Positions 11,057-22,358 of a stretch of 64,000 bases of DNA are shown here, piece after piece. The DNA comes from Eublepharis macularius (lineage: Eukaryota > Chordata > Lepidosauria > Squamata > Eublepharidae). Location: NCBI RefSeq assembly GCF_028583425.1, contig NC_072794.1, positions 30,625,232-30,689,231 on the forward strand, in the 5' to 3' direction. The translations under genes were made by a program, and so were the position numbers. Under the pieces are notes generated by a model that worked only from the letters and a program-made list of their open reading frames with translations, did no database searches and was not told the DNA's origin. Every line of letters begins with the position of its first letter. The stretch's first letter is position 1.

Positions 11057-12014
11057 AGTGTCATCAAGACAGGTGGCCTTAACATGGACCTGCCTGCTGC
11101 CAGACCTGCCACTGTCTCCCAAAGAACCCCAGGAGCAGCGAAGGCTGAGGGTAAGGGCAGAGGCATGGACCAAGCACAGGAGCGCATGCCTGGCAGCCCA
11201 CGGCCTTCCCCCTGCTGAGGAAATGTCAGGAGAGCCAGTACAGGATCTGATCTACTCCTCTTGAGTAGCAGAGATGAGCCAGCTTGGAGCAAGAAGCTTA
11301 ATGAACCCAGCCTCACCTGTAGGAGAAACTCCCTTTATAAGGCTGCAGCTAGCATGGGATTAGCTAGTCACAATTGTGGTATTCTGGACTTGGCAGTTGG
11401 TGAGCTCTTAGGTTCTGGCTGCCTGAGCCTTGGTGGGTCACAGTCTTTGATTTTGGAATCTGTTACTTGACCATGGAGTTTGACCTGAGAATCTTTGTTG
11501 TTGGCCCTGTTGTTGTCAGAACTTGCCTCCAACCTAGTGAGTAGGATATTTTTAATCCTTCTGTTTCTATTTGTTGCTTTCCATTATACTCTTAGATTAT
11601 GTTGCTGCTGTTTCTGTGGGTTTGTCATGAAAATATGGTTTAGAGCACATTATACTAAGTGATACATGTGTATTCTAATGAACTTTGTTTTAGAATTTCA
11701 TTAGGCTGTCTTGGCTTGGGGCATAAATTTAGCCAAATGTGTAAGTTTGGTTTTCTGTAGTGCCTTTAATAAATATGAATCTGCATTTCGGATCTCTTAG
11801 TGTATCTTTACGTTGGAAGGGTAAATATTTTTATTTTGCCCTTCCAACATAAATCTTAAATTTCAGGCATGGGAGAGATGGAGCTCTTTCAATGTGCTAT
11901 CATTCTCTTCAACACCGACACCACACCCTCCGCTTTTCTCCATTTCTCAGCTTCTTCTGGTGGTAGCTAGGATAATTCACCCCATGAAGTAGGTTCAGGT
12001 ATTTCTGCTGTTCT
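11057..12014. other. No gene; one dispersed repeat piece and a small hairpin
   Basis: Segment 11632-11690 ('atggtttagagcacat', 'tactaagtgatacatg', 'tattcta') is repeated at 22364-22420. At 11812-11854 the arms 'gttggaagggtaaa' and 'ttgcccttccaac' can pair in a short hairpin. Opposed overlapping open frames at 11014-11316 are shadows with no domain. Confidence 0.4.
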
Positions 12015-12027
12015 TAGTGCAGAGGTA
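12015..12027. repeat. Target-site duplication, left copy
   Basis: TAGTGCAGAGGTA here is repeated exactly at 14604-14616. The two copies bracket the LINE at 12028-14603. Confidence 0.9.
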
Positions 12028-14603
12028 GTCAAGTCAAGTTTATTATTACAGTCTGTGACCAGTACATATAAAACCATTTGCAAATCAGTTTAAAAACAGT
12101 CGAGACTGGATACAGGGGAAGAACGATGAATAAATATAAGAGTAAAAAAATAAGATAATCATAAATTAGTTGTTTAAAAGGTTAAAATACATTCAGTCTG
12201 CCTTATGCGATTTACGTTGCTTGTAGACCTGGCCACAGAATCTTGCTACTTGATGTGTTGTCTGGTGATTCCGATCAGAAAAAAGATAATCAAGTTTGAT
12301 TTTATTTGAACTTCCAGGGCATCTTTCTACTAATGGACTGATGGTTTCCGCTCTAATTTTACTGTGACTTGGGCAGTTAAAGAAGATGTGCTCCATTGAG
12401 TCAATTTCTCTTAGGGGATAGGAGCAAAGCCTAAGAGAGTAATGGGCAGCTTTAAACTTTCCTTCCAGAACGGCAGAGGGTAGAGTTGAACTTCTAGCCC
12501 TTCTGAAGTTACTAGATTCAAGAAAGTAAAAGTAGGCTGCAGGAGCGGCAATATATTTAGTAGTATCTGAAGAAATAAAACCTGGTGCTCTAAGTAAATC
12601 TGTTTGTCTTTCAATGTCTGTCGCTCTCTGCTTAATGAGTGATTTTGCTCGGTCTAACCCCATGACTAGCAAACTTTGAGGGGAAAGACCCAATTTTCCC
12701 AGGGATTTCAGAGTCACCTTTTGCCAATTAGATTGAAATTTGTCTTGGAATAACAGAGGGAGCAGACGTTGCGGGTTTAGACACCCTGACAGCCATTTGA
12801 AAATTGAAAGGATGGTGATTCTGGCCTCTACCCTTAACATTCCTGTTTCCAGTCTAACCCATGAGTTAGGCATGCATTTGGGCACTTGTAATAGGGCTCT
12901 AAGGAATTTGGACTGCACTCTCTCAAGTTGAGAGAAAGAGGAGGATGGCAGCCCTAAGAATGATCCGTATACTAATTGGGCCAATGGTTTGGCTTTAAAC
13001 AATCTGAGTGCAGCCGGTACATACTGTCCCCCTTGTGATCGATAGAATTTCAGTATACTGTGTGCTGTTTTTTCTCCCACATCAGCAATGAAGCTGCTAT
13101 GTGTTATTTTGGTACCTGAGGCTTGCAAAACTACACCCAAATATTTGAAGCTGGTAACTTGTTCTAACTGATGCCTCTGAAGCTCCCATCGTCTGATCTT
13201 TGTATTTTTATCGAAAGCCAGGATCTTAGTTTTTTGGTAATTAGTTAGAAGGTGTTCAGTATCAGAGAATTGGGAGAATTTTTTTAGGGCTCGTTTCAGC
13301 CCTATGGGGGTCCTAGAAAGTAATACAGCATCATCTGCATAGAGCAGTACGTGAATGTGCCTATTTGATAATTTGGGAGGGTGCAATCCAGGGTCATTCA
13401 AAAGGTTTACCAAATTGTTGATGTAGAAGATAAACAGAAAGGGAGCTAGAAGGCACACCTGCCTGTAAGTTTGAATGAGGTCAGTCAAATGCCCAATTCG
13501 GCTGCACCTTATTCAGGGCAGTTTGCTTGTGCATAGCCCCAAAAAGGAACAGCAGTCGCCTATCAATAGAGGAGGCCTGCAGTTTCCTCCAAAGTCTATT
13601 TCTAGAGACTGTGTCAAAAGCTGCTTTTAAATCAACAAATGCCCGGTAAAGTGATGCTTGGTCTCCTGTAGCATATTTCTCTACAAGGTGTTGCATTACT
13701 AGGCAGTGATCTATTGTTGACCTGCCAGCTCTAAACCCAGCTTGCTCATCAGCAATTATATCTTCCTGTTCTAGGCAGTCTGAAAATTTCTCCAGCAGAT
13801 GTTTTGTAGACAATTTGCTTACAATGCTTAGTAAGCTGATGGGCCTATATTTGGATGGATCCTCCTTCTTTCCCTTCTTATGGAAGGGGACTACTATAGC
13901 CATTCCCCAATCATTGGGGATGTAGCCGGTTTCATCAATATAAGTAAATAGGGAGGCTAGGAAAGTTGCCCACCAGTCCTTATTTGTTTTTAGTAATTCT
14001 GGAGATATTCCATCAAGCCCAGGGGCTTTTGCATTCTTTAACTGGCTAATATAAGCTTTTACCTCTTCGGCATGAACTGGGGGGCATTTTGCCAGATCTT
14101 CTATTGTTAGGGCAGGAGGGGGTTGAATAGGATCATCATACATTTTTTGGAAAAAAGAAGTCCATTTATCTGGGGGGATACAGGAAGCCAAGGAGGAGGA
14201 GGCTGTGGAGGCGCGGTTTGACACTAGTTTCCTGAACACCACTGAGTTTTTGCTTGTAGCTGCTTCAATTATATTGGCCCACAGTTTTCTGGTATGTTCT
14301 TTCTTACAGCGGGCAACCAGTGATTTATATTTCTTTTTTAAAAATGAAAGAGAACGATATGCATCCTGTCTGGTCTTTTTATCAGCTCTCAGTGCTAGCT
14401 TATAGGCATAGATTAAAGCATTTTTAGCACAAATACAGCTTTGATCAAACCAAGGTTTAGATGACAAATTGGTCTTGACCAGTTTTCCCTCTCGAGCACC
14501 TACCGAAAGTGGCCTTAAGGATTGGACGAGGTCATCATAACTCTTTAAAGGATTTTCAGATTTTGAGGAAACCTTAAAAGCTTGACTATATAGTTGTAGG
14601 TTC
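12028..14603 (-). mobile_element. Non-LTR retrotransposon (LINE), 5'-truncated, with perfect 13-bp target duplications
   Basis: The minus strand encodes most of a LINE ORF2 from just upstream of the reverse transcriptase to the C terminus. Visible landmarks are NAKAPGLDGISPELL, VVPFHKKGKKEDPSKYRPIS, AGFRAGRSTIDHC and FVDLKAAFDTVSRNRLW. These are followed by FIFYINNLVNLL, the catalytic YADDAVLLS, FKYLGVVL and a late HIFFNCPSHSKIR zinc-knuckle-like block. The endonuclease is missing. The main frame opens on to the right edge without a stop. One frame change lies near 13481-13490, just before the block that is usually RQGC..APFLF, so the copy is dead as it stands. The 3' end is AATAAACTTGACTTGAC, a short CTTGA tandem rather than a long poly(A). 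The clade is unsettled: Vingi/I-group or R4-like are candidates; it is neither L2/CR1 nor L1. Confidence 0.9.
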
Positions 14604-14616
14604 TAGTGCAGAGGTA
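14604..14616. repeat. Target-site duplication, right copy
   Basis: Exact repeat of 12015-12027 (TAGTGCAGAGGTA). It marks the truncated 5' end of the reverse-strand LINE. Confidence 0.9.
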
Positions 14617-15862
14617 TTTTTCCCTGCACTTGTTCCTCTGCAGCAAGTATGCTCTGCGCATTGCTACAGTAGAATTTCCCTACTTTCCTCCCTTTTATTG
14701 CAGCCATGAAGCTGACTTTCTGCCCATTTCTTTCCAGACACAGCAGAATAGCTGTGAAGATTTAGTGTTTTCCACTCTGCCGCTTCTCTTGGTGTTGCTG
14801 GGATACAGTTTGCTCTATGAAGTGGGGTTTTTTCTTAGCTCTGGAGGCAGTTTCCCACCTTTTCCCTTTTGTTCTCCTTCTCACTTCTTGCTTGGCTTCC
14901 TCAAGTTGCTGAAAAGTTTCTTTTTGTAGCATTGGAAGCTATTTCCCCACCTTTTTCCTGGCTGGCACAACAGAGTGTCTTCTATTCCCACCCCCTTCTC
15001 ATGTTTGCTGTGAGACAATGAGAGAGAGAATTATGTTGTACTTGAAAAAGAGATACTTTTATCTGCAGTTACTTTGTTTGTTTGCTTTCTTCTTTTTAGC
15101 TGGCTCTCTGGAGAGCTAAAAAGGAGTAGTTTCAGTAAGGATTGTTCTTCTCAAGTTGACTGAGACTTCTGAGATAACTTTGAGTCTCCTAGACTATTTT
15201 GAGATGCAGCAATGACTGGCAGTATTATCTGAAAGCAGGATGATATAACTCATAAGGTTTGCCTTTTTTGAGAGTTAATGATCTCATATTGCCTATCCAA
15301 AGCCATACCATACTGCTGTTATTCAAAGAACAATATACACGAATCGCTAGCATCTTTTTCACCTTAATAATTACTTCAACTGGTCCACTTGGTTGGGGGA
15401 AAAGGTTAAAAAATAGCTTTTCTTCAGAGGTGCAATGGATCTTGAATCAATAGAGAGTCAGCACACGAGTTTAGCTTTTAAAATCATTTACTTCTAAAGG
15501 AAAAAGGTTAACAGGATTGCCTACAAAATAACAAATGCCTGGAGCTACATTCTCACTACTGGTTACAAACAAAGAGCTGGGATAACTGAATGGAGAATCT
15601 TCTTATTCCTCTGTCTTCTTGACCCTGAAAGAAAATCACCTGACCTGTTGACCAATAACAGTTTACAAACACTCTCAAGTTTTCCGGGCTTGCAGATTAT
15701 TGGCTTTGAGCCAGGTTCCCCTTCCAGGTCAATCTAAACGATAGCATGGTAGGTAAACACATTAACCCCATAATGGCTGAATCTCAGACCTTGCAACACA
15801 CATATATTCCAACACATTTATGGTACAGGTTTCTCATATTTGTTTTACATATTGGGAAATGT
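14617..15862. other. No feature recognised
   Basis: Pyrimidine-rich DNA. A 107-codon open frame at 14606-14929 is low-complexity Leu/Phe/Ser and has no support. Segment 15455-15730 has an isolated CCAAT-type 'gaccaataac', but no paired termini were found that would make it an element. Confidence 0.45.
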
Positions 15863-17641
15863 CTTGTTGGGGTAGTGGTGCTCATTCGAGAGTCTTTCTC
15901 CATCAGGCTGCTCCCCTTGCCAAAGATTGCTGGCATTGATTGTGTGGGCCTGGTGTGGGATGCCGAGGAGAGTATAGCCATCTGTCTGGCGTACCGATCG
16001 CCCAGCGCACCAGCAGATGCTGTGCCAGGCCTGTTAGAGGCGGTGGCTGGCTGGGCCTTGGAGTACCCCAGGCTTCTGGTCTTAGGGGACATCAGTGTCT
16101 ATGCTGATGATGCTACCTTCTCACAGGTCATGGACATGATAGCCTCCATGGCAGCATTAGGACTCTCCCAGTTTGTATCAATGCCCACACATCGAGCAGG
16201 ACACACACTGGATTTGATCTTTGGGTTCGGGATACAGGTGGATCTGGATGAAGCTATAGCAGTGCCATGGTCAGACCACATCATCCTGAGGGCTTGTCTG
16301 GGCACCATGACCCCCTCCTGCTTGGGCAACGAGCTGATTTATGCTCGCCCGTGGAGTCAAATGGATCCAATTGAATTGCAGAACGCTCTGCAGGATCCGA
16401 TGCCCCCTGGTGGCTCATTGGATGAGCTGATAGAGGACTGGAATGCCCGTTTCTCTGAAGCTATTGATGAGATCACTCCCTGTTGCTCTCTCCGCCCCCG
16501 AACTAGAGCAGCTCCTTGGTATACTGATGAGGTACAACAAATCAAATGGGAGCTGAGATGGCTAGAGCGAGTGTGGCAACGACTTCATGATGAAATGACA
16601 AGAACATTTTATAGGACGTTTATGAAGGCCTATGAGATGGCACTGAAAGCTGCAAAGAGAGACTACTATGCAGCTTCCACTGCGTCCACTAGTTCTCGCC
16701 CGGCACAACTCTTCAGAGTTCACGCATGGGACAAATAAAAATGTAAATTCGGTAATAAGCTGTGAGGCTTTTGGAGACTATTTTGCGGATAAGATCTTGT
16801 CACTCCGTCCTCTGTCCACCACAGTTGATGCAGTATATGTACTGGAGGCCCCTTGGTTGTCCTCAGGGTTGATATTAGATCAATTCAGGCCACTCTCCCA
16901 GGAGGAGGTGGACAGGGTCCTGCATGCTGTGAAACCTACCATGTGCCCACTGGACCCATGCCCATCATGGCTGGTGAAAAGTGGTGGTGATGGCATTTGG
17001 GCACCATTAGCTGACATCATTAATCTTTCTTTGAGTTCTGGGTTTTTTCCAGACTCACTGAAAGAGGCAGTGGTGCAGTCCTTATTAAAGAACCCATCAC
17101 TGGATCCTGCTGATCCAGCCAATTATCACCCAGTTTCGAATATTCCATTCCTGGGTAAGGTAATTGAGAGGGCAGTAGCGGAACAGCTGCAGGTATACCT
17201 GGGTGATGCCTCTATCCTGGATCCATTCCAGTCCAGCTTCAGGCCTGGCCATGGTACAGAGACGGCTCTGGTTGCCCTCACAGATGATCTGCGGCGACAC
17301 CTAGACCGGAGTGGGTCAGCACTGCTGATACTTTTAGATCTTACAGCAGCATTTGACATGATCAATCATAATCTTCTGACCCACTGCCTTGCCGATGTGG
17401 GGATTCGTGGAACAGCCCTGCAATGGCTGAACTCCTTCCTTCACAATCTAGGACAGAGGGTGGCACTTGGGAAACAGATGTCTGCTTACCATTCTTTAGT
17501 ATGTGGCATCCCTCAGGGGGCGATTCTTTCCCCGATGCTATTTAACATCTATATGTGCCCTCTTGCCCGGTTAGCCCGCAGCTTTGGGCTAGGTTGTCAC
17601 CGGTAAGCGGATGACACTCAGCTCTATCTGCTGATGGATGG
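15863..17641 (+). mobile_element. L2 LINE, part 1: endonuclease C-terminal half and reverse transcriptase
   Basis: The element enters in the APE-type endonuclease (VVVLIRESFS, CLAYRSPSAPADA, LLVLGDISVYADD, HTLDLIFG, VPWSDH). It continues through the linker into RT motifs (NYHPVSNIPFLGKVIERAVA, SSFRPGHGTETAL, LILLDLTAAFDMINH, GIPQGAILSPMLFNIYM). The 5' end is truncated. A frame change lies between about 16668 and 16738. At 17606 a stop replaces the Tyr of the YADD motif (ADDTQLYL follows in frame). The type is L2, judged from this wording, which differs from CR1 and L1. It continues at about 18720 after an LTR-like insertion. Confidence 0.9.
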
Positions 17642-18719
17642 TGTTATGACTTTTACTTTCTTTAGGGTAGATTTTTCTTTTAATCTATCCCTTAACCCTC
17701 TGGGTAATCTGCTGCCACCAGGAATATTTTATTCCAAGATATTTTATTTAAATTTTCCCTTTGGTAACATGCCTAAGTGTCAGGCTCCTTCGTGGTTCTA
17801 TGTGGCCCTGAAGATAGGAATGGGATATAGCAATAACAGCTACACTGGGATATAACAAAACAAAAATAAACTTTTATTTAGTCAAGAAGCGTATCGGTTT
17901 CATAAACGTAGTTCTCGGTTCTTAAAGTTATTTCATTTACTCTCATTCACACAGCTGGCCTCTCTTTCCCTGACTGAGTGTCCTTTCACAAACATGCTCA
18001 GTTCAGGTTCCACACAGGTTATATTTCTCTCATAAACACTTCAACATATTCAGGCAGCACACAGCTAGCCTGCTTTCTTCTGACTAAAAATTTTCTCTCT
18101 ACTCTCAGTCTCAAACTGCATTCACTCCACCCACCCTCTCAGTCCTCAACCAATCATATTGTCAGAAACTGTTTTAACCTAAGTAACGCCATATTTAATC
18201 GTGTAGTGTTTAGACTTCTTTCCCTCCAGGCAACACCTGCAAGGAGCCGATTCCATGGGAAAGGATCCTGTCTTATCTGCTGTTCCAGGCAACACCTGCA
18301 AGGAGCCAATTCCATGGGAAAGGATCCTGACTTATCTGCTGTTTCGACCTTGGCCAGCTCAGCGCACCTCTGAGAAGTTTTGCTGTATGAACTCGGGGGG
18401 GGGAGGCTGGGTCCGGGAGTGTGAAATGTAACAACCTTTACTCTATGATTCATTCCTAGCAACGCTTTGCTCGGCCAGGATCTCTAATCCTGGAATATGC
18501 ACATCTGGGCTTGAATGCTGTCTTTCACAATAAACCTTTCGAAATCAAAAGACCTCGTCTTCTTGCAGAAGGGAGTGAAACAGACTATCAAGTCTGGAGT
18601 GCCATAGCCTGACACATATCACTCACTCATCCATCTCCTTCACCCCCCCCCCCACTCTTCACCTATCTCATCAAACATTTAAAGGTACATGCACACATTT
18701 ACTTGGAATCATTACACAT
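17642..18719 (+). mobile_element. LTR-like insertion inside the L2 (fossil)
   Basis: The block interrupts the L2 between the RT catalytic region and its C-terminal part. Segment 17778-18614 looks like a solo LTR of about 837 bp. It has the termini TGTCAGGCT and AGCCTGACA, which are exact 9-bp inverted repeats with TG...CA ends. A polyadenylation signal AATAAA lies near 18530, about 80 bp before the 3' end. A 59-bp direct duplication in the U3-like part starts at 18226 and 18285. No gag, pol or env coding is seen and no clear target duplication was found. The flanking pieces 17642-17777 and 18615-18719 are unassigned. It is younger than the L2 copy it enters. Confidence 0.5.
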
Positions 18720-19773
18720 GGCCAGTCCGATCTTGCTTTGGATTCCTTGGTCAAGGGTCTTGAGGCTGTGACGGTATGGTTACATCAGAGTCACCTGAAA
18801 TTGAATCCCCTGAAGACAGAGGTTCTGTGTCTGGATCATGGGGCAATCGAGCTGGGAACCGGCTCCCAGCCCTCGATGGGGTAGAATTGAAATCTTCACT
18901 GATGGTGAGGAGTCTGGGTGTGACCTTGGATGCCACATTTTCAATGGAGGCCCAGGTCATGACTGTTGCCAGGTCTGCCTTTTTTCATCTTTGACAGGGC
19001 AGGCAACTGGCGCCCTATGTTTCACCCCAGGACCTGGCCACAGTAATTCATGCAATGGTCACCTCCAGGCTAGACTACTGCAACTCACTCTATCCTGGAC
19101 CGCCCTTGGGCCTGACCCGGAAGTTACAGCTGATCCAGAATGCAGCGGCACGCGTTCTTACCAGAACGCCCATCCAAGCGCACATTCATCATGTGCTGTG
19201 CCAGCTGCACTGGCTTCCAGTGGAGTTCCAGATCCAGTTCAAGGTGTTAACCTTGGTATTTAAAGCCCTTCATGGACTGGTACCTCCATACCTGCGGGAC
19301 CGCCTCCTCCATTATGTCCCCTGCAGGGTGTTGTGCTCTGCAGACAAGCAACTCCTGGTGGTCCCTGGCCCAAAGGACATCCATCTGGCCTCAACCAGGG
19401 CGAGGGCTTTTTCTGCCCTGGCCCTGGCCTGGTGGAATGCTCTCCCGCTGGAGATCTGGGCCCTGTGGGACCTGTTACAGTTTTGCAGGGCTTGTAAAAT
19501 GGAGATGTTCTGCTGGGCCTTTGGCTGAGTGCCAGCGAGTGTCCTTCTTCTTCCATCTAAGACCACCATTTCTTCCGGAGCTGCCCTCAGCCATCTGCCG
19601 TGTTTGTATAAGGACTCCCAATATTTGTTTAAATAGCCTGCTCCTGGACTATTTTAATCATTTAAAAAATATTATTGATTTTATGTTTCTGTGATTTTAA
19701 TGTATTTTTAATGTTAGCCACCCTTAGGCCATCTGTGGGAAGGGGAGGGTATAAAATAAATAAATAAAAAAAA
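18720..19773 (+). mobile_element. L2 LINE, part 2: C-terminal RT domain, 3' UTR and tail
   Basis: The L2 resumes with LDSLVKGLEAVTVWLHQS-like wording near 18735. It carries the classic L2 C-terminal run from 19055: SRLDYCNSLYPG, QLIQNAAARVL, HWLPVEFQIQFKVLTL and ALHGLVPPYL. A 3' UTR with 'gccacccttaggcc' and 'gggagggtataaaataaa' ends in an (AAAT)n tail at about 19757-19773. The frame is kept over 150 codons near the 3' end but is broken further upstream. Confidence 0.88.
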
Positions 19774-19950
19774 ATGTTACCGTGAGCTTTTGAGCTGCTT
19801 GATGTCTGTGGACAGGACCATTTAGGAGGTGCTCAATAGGTTTTCTCAGTTGCATTTTTTTCAAGAAAGTAATTTGTATAAAACTATGCCCCTGTTGAGG
19901 TCTGTGCCCAAGGTGGCTGCCTAGTTGGTCTAATGGTAGCACCGGCCCTG
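19774..19950. other. Junction DNA between L2 and L1
   Basis: The sequence does not translate into recognisable L1 or L2. It may be diverged repeat DNA. Confidence 0.35.
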
Positions 19951-19989
19951 TCTATAGTTATGGCAAAAAGAAATGGGGAAAGGGGACAG

Positions 19990-20270
19990 CGATGGTTGTT
20001 GTGGGTTTTCCGGGCTGTATTGCCGTGGTCTTGGCATTGTAGTTCCTGACGTTTCACCAGCAGCTGTGGCTGGCATCTTCAGAGGTGTAGCACCAAAAGA
20101 TAGAGATCTCTCAGTGTCACCACTGATCTCTATCCTTTGGTGCTACACCTCTGAAGATGCCAGCCACAGCTGCTGGCGAAACGTCAGGAACTGCAATGCC
20201 AAGACCACAGCAATACAGCCCGGAAAACCCACAACCATCATTCTCTGGCCGTGAAAGCCTTCGACAATAC
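19990..20270 (+). mobile_element. Foldback element with 11-bp target duplication and asymmetric tail
   Basis: Long inverted arms start 'tggttgttgtgggttttcc' and end 'ggaaaacccacaaccatca'. They share 'gacgtttcaccagcagctg' and its complement, so the element can form a hairpin of roughly 100 bp. It does not stop at the arm: a non-palindromic tail TTCTCTGGCCGTGAAAGCC TTCGACAATAC follows. AAAGGGGACAG flanks it exactly at 19979-19989 and 20271-20281. That site is the L1 codon run for GCPL, which confirms the insertion point. The foldback copy at 21058-21168 belongs to the same family. Confidence 0.85.
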
Positions 20271-21057
20271 AAAGGGGACAGCCTTGTCTAGTTCCCCTTG
20301 CTATATGAATATCTATCAAATGTACATTGCTGGTCCTAACTGTAGCTTTTGTAGAAAGATAAAGAGGATTAATGGCATTTTAGAATTGGTTGCCAAAACC
20401 CATTTTTGAAGTACAAGTTTTAGATATGGTATTTCCACTTAATCAAATGCCTTCTCTATATCAAAGGTCAGAAGTAATGCAGGGGTTTTGTATGCTACAC
20501 AGAAATTAATTATAGTTAAAGTGTTACGTGTATTGTCAAAAAGATTCCTTATTGGCATAAAGCCAGTCTGGTCAAGGTGAATGTAGTTGGTTATTTAAAT
20601 TTAGACAATGTTTTGGCAAATATGCTTGTAAAGATCTTTTGGTCTTGATTCAGTAAGGGTATTGGTTGAGAAGATTTAGTATTTGTAATATCGTTGTCCT
20701 TTTTTGGAGTAACTACTATTTCAGCCTCTGACCAAGATAGAGGGATGCTATCTCCTATCATAGAGTTGCATGTGGCATTTAGTGGAGTTGAAAGTAGGTG
20801 AATGTATTTTTTTGTAAAAATTTGGCAGGGAATCCATCCCTGTCTGAAGCTTTATTATTTTTCAAGGATTTGATAGTGACTGTAACATCTTCTGTTGTGA
20901 TTGGTTGGTCCAGATATTGTTTATGTTCTTGTGAGTTGTTTTCCAAATAATTTCCTGTGATGATAAATAATTTAAAATATGATTAGTGTCAGGATTGTCT
21001 GATGTACAAATGGTTTGGTAGTATTCAGAAAATTAATTGGCTAATTTTACAGAATTA

Positions 21058-21168
21058 TGGTTGTTGTGGGTTTTCCAGGCTGTATTGCCGTGGTCTTGCC
21101 AATACCACGGCAATACAGCCCAGAAAACCCACAACAACCATAGTTCTCCGGCCGTGAAAGCCTTCGAC
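21058..21168 (+). mobile_element. Short copy of the same foldback element
   Basis: The arms 'tggttgttgtgggttttcc' and its complement meet with almost no loop. The tail 'ttctccggccgtgaaagcc' plus 'ttcgac' is retained. The flanks TTTACAGAATTA (21046-21057) and TTTACATAATTA (21169-21180) agree at 11 of 12 positions. Confidence 0.8.
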
Positions 21169-22178
21169 TTTACATAATTAGTTTGAGTTTTTCCTGGGTG
21201 CCTTTAATAGCTTGTATAGAATGTGAGGAGGTTTTTTCCTTTAATTTTCAAGCAAGTAAGTTTATAGATTGGGCGGCCTTTTTTGTGTTCATCTTCTAGT
21301 TTTCTTATTCTAGATATAATTTCATTTCTAATGTTTTCTTTTTGCTCTTCATGACAGGAGGCAATGGAGATTAATTTCCCTCTAAGTACCACTTCCATAG
21401 CATCCTACACGTGGATTTGAGGAATGCCACATAGTTTATTTGTTTCTATTGTTTAATTTCTAAAGAGACTTCAGAAGAAATTTTTGTTAAGTAAAAGTGA
21501 TTTATTTAGTTTCCAATTTGTTTGATGTCCATTATTCTCAGTGTACATTCTGTCCAAGCATAGGCTGTCCACAACTTGTCACAAATCCTTGATGTAAAGA
21601 GTTTGACTAATTAATTTAGGAGATAAGAATATGTCATTTAAATATGTAATTTAGAAGATAAGAATATGTAATCAATCCTTGTGTATATATTGTGGATAGA
21701 AGAGAAGTATGTATAGTCTGTTACCAGTGGGTTTTGAAGATGTCACTAGATCAATAAATAAAGCCTAAGAGCCATTAATTGATCTTAACAGCTTAGTAAC
21801 TGTATTGTTAATTTTAATTGCTTTGACACGATAGGCAGTAAAATTTAAAAGGTCATTCAGAGAGGAGTGATACAAATGTTTACTGCTGACACATTGATTT
21901 ACCCATGCTGAACGAAAGCAGAATTGAAAGCCAAGAGAATCAAGTGCACTCTGCATGAAGACAGCTCGCCAGGTTGTTTTGATCTACAAGCAGCTCTCCA
22001 TACTGAAAGCAGTGAAAGCAGCTTTCTCAGTAATCATACTTTGTGGTATTATCCAATACAATTTTTAAAGTTTGTATATGTACGCTCACACATTATGCAA
22101 TGCATTTATATTTTGTATCACTTTCATATTTATCAAAATACTTAATTTCACAGGTCAAGGGATGGCGTCATGGAAATA

Positions 22179-22358
22179 TAAATAATAATAATAACTGTGC
22201 TTATATACCGCTCTTCGACACATATTAGTGCCTCACCCAGAGCAGTGAACAAGTTAGTGTTATTCTTATCCCCACAATGGAGCTGAGGCTGAGAGGAGTG
22301 GCTGACCCAAGGCCACCTACTGAGCTCATGTCAGTAGTGGGATTCAAACCAGTAGACT
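22179..22358 (-). repeat. SINE-like repeat with ATAATA tail, reverse orientation
   Basis: It starts with (AAT)n and 'gcttatataccgctcttcgac', then 'agagcagtgaacaa', 'tatccccacaatggagctg' and 'gggattcaaaccag' (B-box complement). This is the layout of squamate SINEs read from the tail. Confidence 0.6.

Larger units (their letters stand above)
19951..21925 (-). mobile_element. Decayed L1-type LINE fragment, reverse strand
   Basis: The minus strand gives L1 ORF2 landmarks in fragments. They include IHIARGTRQGCPL joined across the nested element to SPFLFAITI, TFDIEKAFD near 20450 and TGFMPIRNLFDNTRNTL near 20550. An endonuclease/RT linker (21204-21398) contains SCHEEQKENIRNEIISRIRKL, an L1-style basic coiled stretch. 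Several stops and frame changes make it inactive. Two foldback elements (19990-20270 and 21058-21168) are nested inside it. Confidence 0.75.

Noticed and set aside
15455-15730. Possible second LTR upstream of the L2
   Set aside because: A CCAAT-type site and an AT-rich stretch are present, but no paired inverted ends, polyadenylation signal in the right place or target duplication was found.
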